Source of the DNA: Dyella jiangningensis
GTDB taxonomy: Bacteria > Pseudomonadota > Gammaproteobacteria > Xanthomonadales > Rhodanobacteraceae
Assembly: GCF_003264855.1 (NCBI RefSeq)
Contig: NZ_NFZS01000001.1
Location: 1,860,001-1,924,000, forward strand
Direction of reading: 5' to 3'
DNA length: 64,000 bases
Shown here in pieces: positions 62,219-64,000 of this stretch. Below the pieces are notes generated by a model, which saw only the letters and a list, made by a program, of their open reading frames with translations, searched no databases and was not told the origin of the DNA. The position numbers were made by a program, and so were the translations under genes. Within the stretch, counting starts at the first letter, position 1; each line of letters opens with the position of its first letter.

Positions 62219-62513
62219 TGAGCGCTGCAATAAGGCGTGTGCCTCATGATCGATCAGTGCTTCGCATGAAGCATCGATCCGCATGCTCGCAACGACACCG
62301 CGATGACCTGATCTTCGCGCGAGCTTTATGCAACAAGGGAAGAACTCGGACCGAAGAACTCGGTGAGTAGAAGATGCTGCCCAGACGCGTCAGGCCGAGG
62401 AGCTGACCCGCCTGACGCGCCGGGCGGCAATCCGGGGCCCACTGCCAAGTGATCAACCCACGGAGCACAGATGATACTCCTGGAGGGCCGTTTTGGGGCC
62501 GGGCGGTCCTAAA

Positions 62514-62647
62514 TTTTTATCGAAAAAGTCTCGTTAAAACGATAAAAAACAATAACTTAAAAACACATTCGAGACTGGACCTCACGAATGTTCGGCAGGA
62601 AGCTTTCATTCGTTACGCCGGGTAGGGCATCGGCTACCCGGCGTTTT
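62514..62647 (+). ncRNA. Candidate structured RNA with pseudoknot and terminator-like hairpin
   Basis: In a strikingly AT-rich patch, TTTTTATCG (62514-62522) pairs with CGATAAAAA (62540-62548). AGTCTCG inside that loop (62527-62533) pairs with CGAGACT downstream (62569-62575), giving an H-type pseudoknot. ACGAATG (62584-62590) pairs with CATTCGT (62607-62613). The hairpin ACGCCGGGTAG/CTACCCGGCGT (62615-62644) followed by TTTT ends the series. The rest of the gap 62168-62661 has only a 9-bp inverted repeat (62388-62396 with 62413-62421) and a doubled GAAGAACTCGG (62341, 62356). No known RNA family is recognised. Confidence 0.35.
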
Positions 62648-62661
62648 CGGTGAAATTGCCG

Positions 62662-64000
62662 TCAGATCGACGAAGAATCGCTGTTTTGGCGGGCAGGCTG
62701 GCGATGGAGGCGGCTGTGGCGGATGCCATAGCCGAAGTAGATGGCCAGGCCCATGGCCGTCCAGACGATCATCAGCAACCAGTTGAACCAGCTCATGAAG
62801 GCCAGCAGGGCCAGGCAGCTGAGCACACCGGCCGGGCAGATCACCCATGCCCAGGGCACGCGGAAACCACGATGCAGTTCCGGCGAGGTATAGCGAAGGA
62901 TCAACACGCCCGCGCATACCGCGACGAACGCTATCAGCGTGCCCATCGAGGTCAGGTCGGCCAGCAGGTCGAGCGGGAACACGGCGGCGAGAATCGCGAT
63001 GCCGACACCGGTGATCACGGTGTTGATGTGTGGCGTGCGGTGCTTCGGATGGATGCGGTTGAACACCTTCGGCAGCAGGCCGTCGCGCGACATGATCATG
63101 AAGATGCGCGGCTGCGCGATGATCATCACCAGGATCACCGAGGACAGGCCGATCAGCGCGCCGATTTCCACCACGGTGCGCAGCCAGCCCAGCTCCGGAT
63201 GGCCCTTGATGGCGGTGACCACGGGCTCGCTGGTACCCAGGTCCGTGTACGAAGCCAGGCCCGTCAGCACGGCAGCCATGGCGAGGTAGAGGATGGTGCA
63301 GATCACCAGCGAGACCAGCGTGCCGAACGGCAGGTCACGCTGCGGGTTCTTGCATTCCTGCGCCGCGGTGGATGTCGCCTCGAAGCCGATATAGGCGAAG
63401 AACACCATGGCCGCGCCACGCATGATGCCGGACCAGCCGTACTTGCCCGGCCCCTGGTTTTCCGGGATGAACGGATGCCAGTTCGACGGATCGATGTAGC
63501 GATAGCCAGCGACCACCACGATGATGATCAGGCCGACCTTGAGGCCGACCATCAGCACGTTCAGGCCCGACGATTCGCGGATGCCGACGTAGCAGAGCCA
63601 GGTGAGCGCGAGCACGATCGCCACGGCCGGGAGATTCATGATGTGGCCGGTTGCGACCAGGTGCCCGTCGGTGAACGCCAGCGGCGCTTCAGTCAGGGCC
63701 TGCGGAAGATGGATGCCGAGCTGGTCGAGCAGGCTGGTGAAATAGCCCGTCCAACTGGCGGCGACCGCGGACGCGGAGATGCCGTATTCCAGCACCATGT
63801 TCCAGCCGATGAACCAGGCCACCAGTTCACCCAGCGTGGCGTATGCATAGGAATACGAACTGCCCGAGATCGGGATCAGCGTGGCGAACTCGGCATAGCA
63901 CAGCGCGGTGAAGCCGCTGCAGATCGCCGCGAGGATGAAGGAGATCAGCACCGCCGGGCCGGCGTGTTCCGCGGCTGCCTGGCCGGTAACGACGAAGATG
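62662..64000 (-). CDS. APC-superfamily amino-acid permease (CAT/YfnA-like), cut by window edge
   Basis: 446 residues are in the window; the frame stays open to base 64000, so the N-terminus lies outside. The visible start IFVVTGQAAAEHAGPAVLIS is the TM1 G-x-G-type region of cationic-amino-acid-transporter-like permeases, and TM2 follows with ALCYAEFATLIPISGSSYSYAY. About eleven further hydrophobic helices can be drawn, including GAAMVFFAYIGFEATSTAAQ (substrate-site TM6). A short polar tail ends QNSDSSSI. It imports amino acids with protons in the inner membrane; the specificity cannot be read. Downstream is the terminator-like hairpin at 62615-62644. Confidence 0.9.
   Translation of the reverse strand, partial: IFVVTGQAAAEHAGPAVLISFILAAICSGFTALCYAEFATLIPISGSSYSYAYATLGELVAWFIGWNMVLEYGISASAVAASWTGYFTSLLDQLGIHLPQALTEAPLAFTDGHLVATGHIMNLPAVAIVLALTWLCYVGIRESSGLNVLMVGLKVGLIIIVVVAGYRYIDPSNWHPFIPENQGPGKYGWSGIMRGAAMVFFAYIGFEATSTAAQECKNPQRDLPFGTLVSLVICTILYLAMAAVLTGLASYTDLGTSEPVVTAIKGHPELGWLRTVVEIGALIGLSSVILVMIIAQPRIFMIMSRDGLLPKVFNRIHPKHRTPHINTVITGVGIAILAAVFPLDLLADLTSMGTLIAFVAVCAGVLILRYTSPELHRGFRVPWAWVICPAGVLSCLALLAFMSWFNWLLMIVWTAMGLAIYFGYGIRHSRLHRQPARQNSDSSSI

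Overview
The window looks like the chromosome of a GC-rich gammaproteobacterium of the Xanthomonadales, most likely Rhodanobacteraceae (Luteibacter/Dyella/Rhodanobacter type). The reasons are the base composition, the order folC-SPOR protein-cvpA-purF, a TrpR-like regulator heading a complete hisGDCBHAFI(E) operon, a HiPIP gene, a mtnBDC methionine-salvage set, and many copies of a REP-like palindrome (core TAGGAGCGCACCCAGTGCGC). The genus is an inference from gene content, not from a marker gene.

Layout. 1-4364: a minus-strand operon of TonB-dependent receptor, Ca-dependent PI-PLC-like phosphodiesterase and a CehA/McbA-like protein (cut by the window edge), behind four 11-bp-phased direct repeats that look like a PhoB box. 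4537-11801: a small secreted protein, then a TetR regulator divergent from an RND efflux operon (adaptor, pump, outer-membrane factor). 11871-17453: catalase-like peroxidase with cytochrome b561, a secreted amidohydrolase divergent from a LysR regulator, and a cytosine-deaminase-like amidohydrolase. 17648-26969: an accessory island with a solitary serine recombinase, about 1.3 kb of mostly non-coding DNA full of palindromes, a 2180-residue YadA-type trimeric autotransporter adhesin, and an OmpA-domain lipoprotein.

27385-31304: a methyltransferase, then a MerR regulator and copper-type P1B ATPase, and a tiny membrane protein. 31432-36994: SnoaL-like protein, GNAT acetyltransferase, folC, SPOR protein, cvpA, purF. 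37012-44738: ferritin-like protein, a VOC-gene remnant, tRNA-Pro(CGG), hisS, an enlarged histidine ammonia-lyase, a DUF998-like membrane protein whose 3' end is tandemly duplicated next to it, and a MarR-controlled DHA2 drug exporter. 44803-52721: a triple REP array, then the his regulator and operon. 52947-58562: an FAD protein and the sulfate transporter sbp-cysT-cysW-cysA, interrupted between cysW and cysA by a 268-bp nested palindromic element. 58573-61671: a legumain-like C13 peptidase and mtnC, mtnD, mtnB. 61832-64000: HiPIP, a possible structured RNA in an AT-rich island, and an amino-acid permease cut by the window edge.

Most of the window is ordinary housekeeping or transport. The places that most deserve a second look are the Pho-like array and its operon, the palindromic element inside the cys operon, the recombinase/adhesin region with its translationally coupled tiny lipoprotein-like ORF, and the pseudoknot-like AT-rich island at 62514-62647. 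I did not find a clear, wholly new defence or biosynthetic system. No CRISPR array, rRNA or complete insertion sequence is visible.
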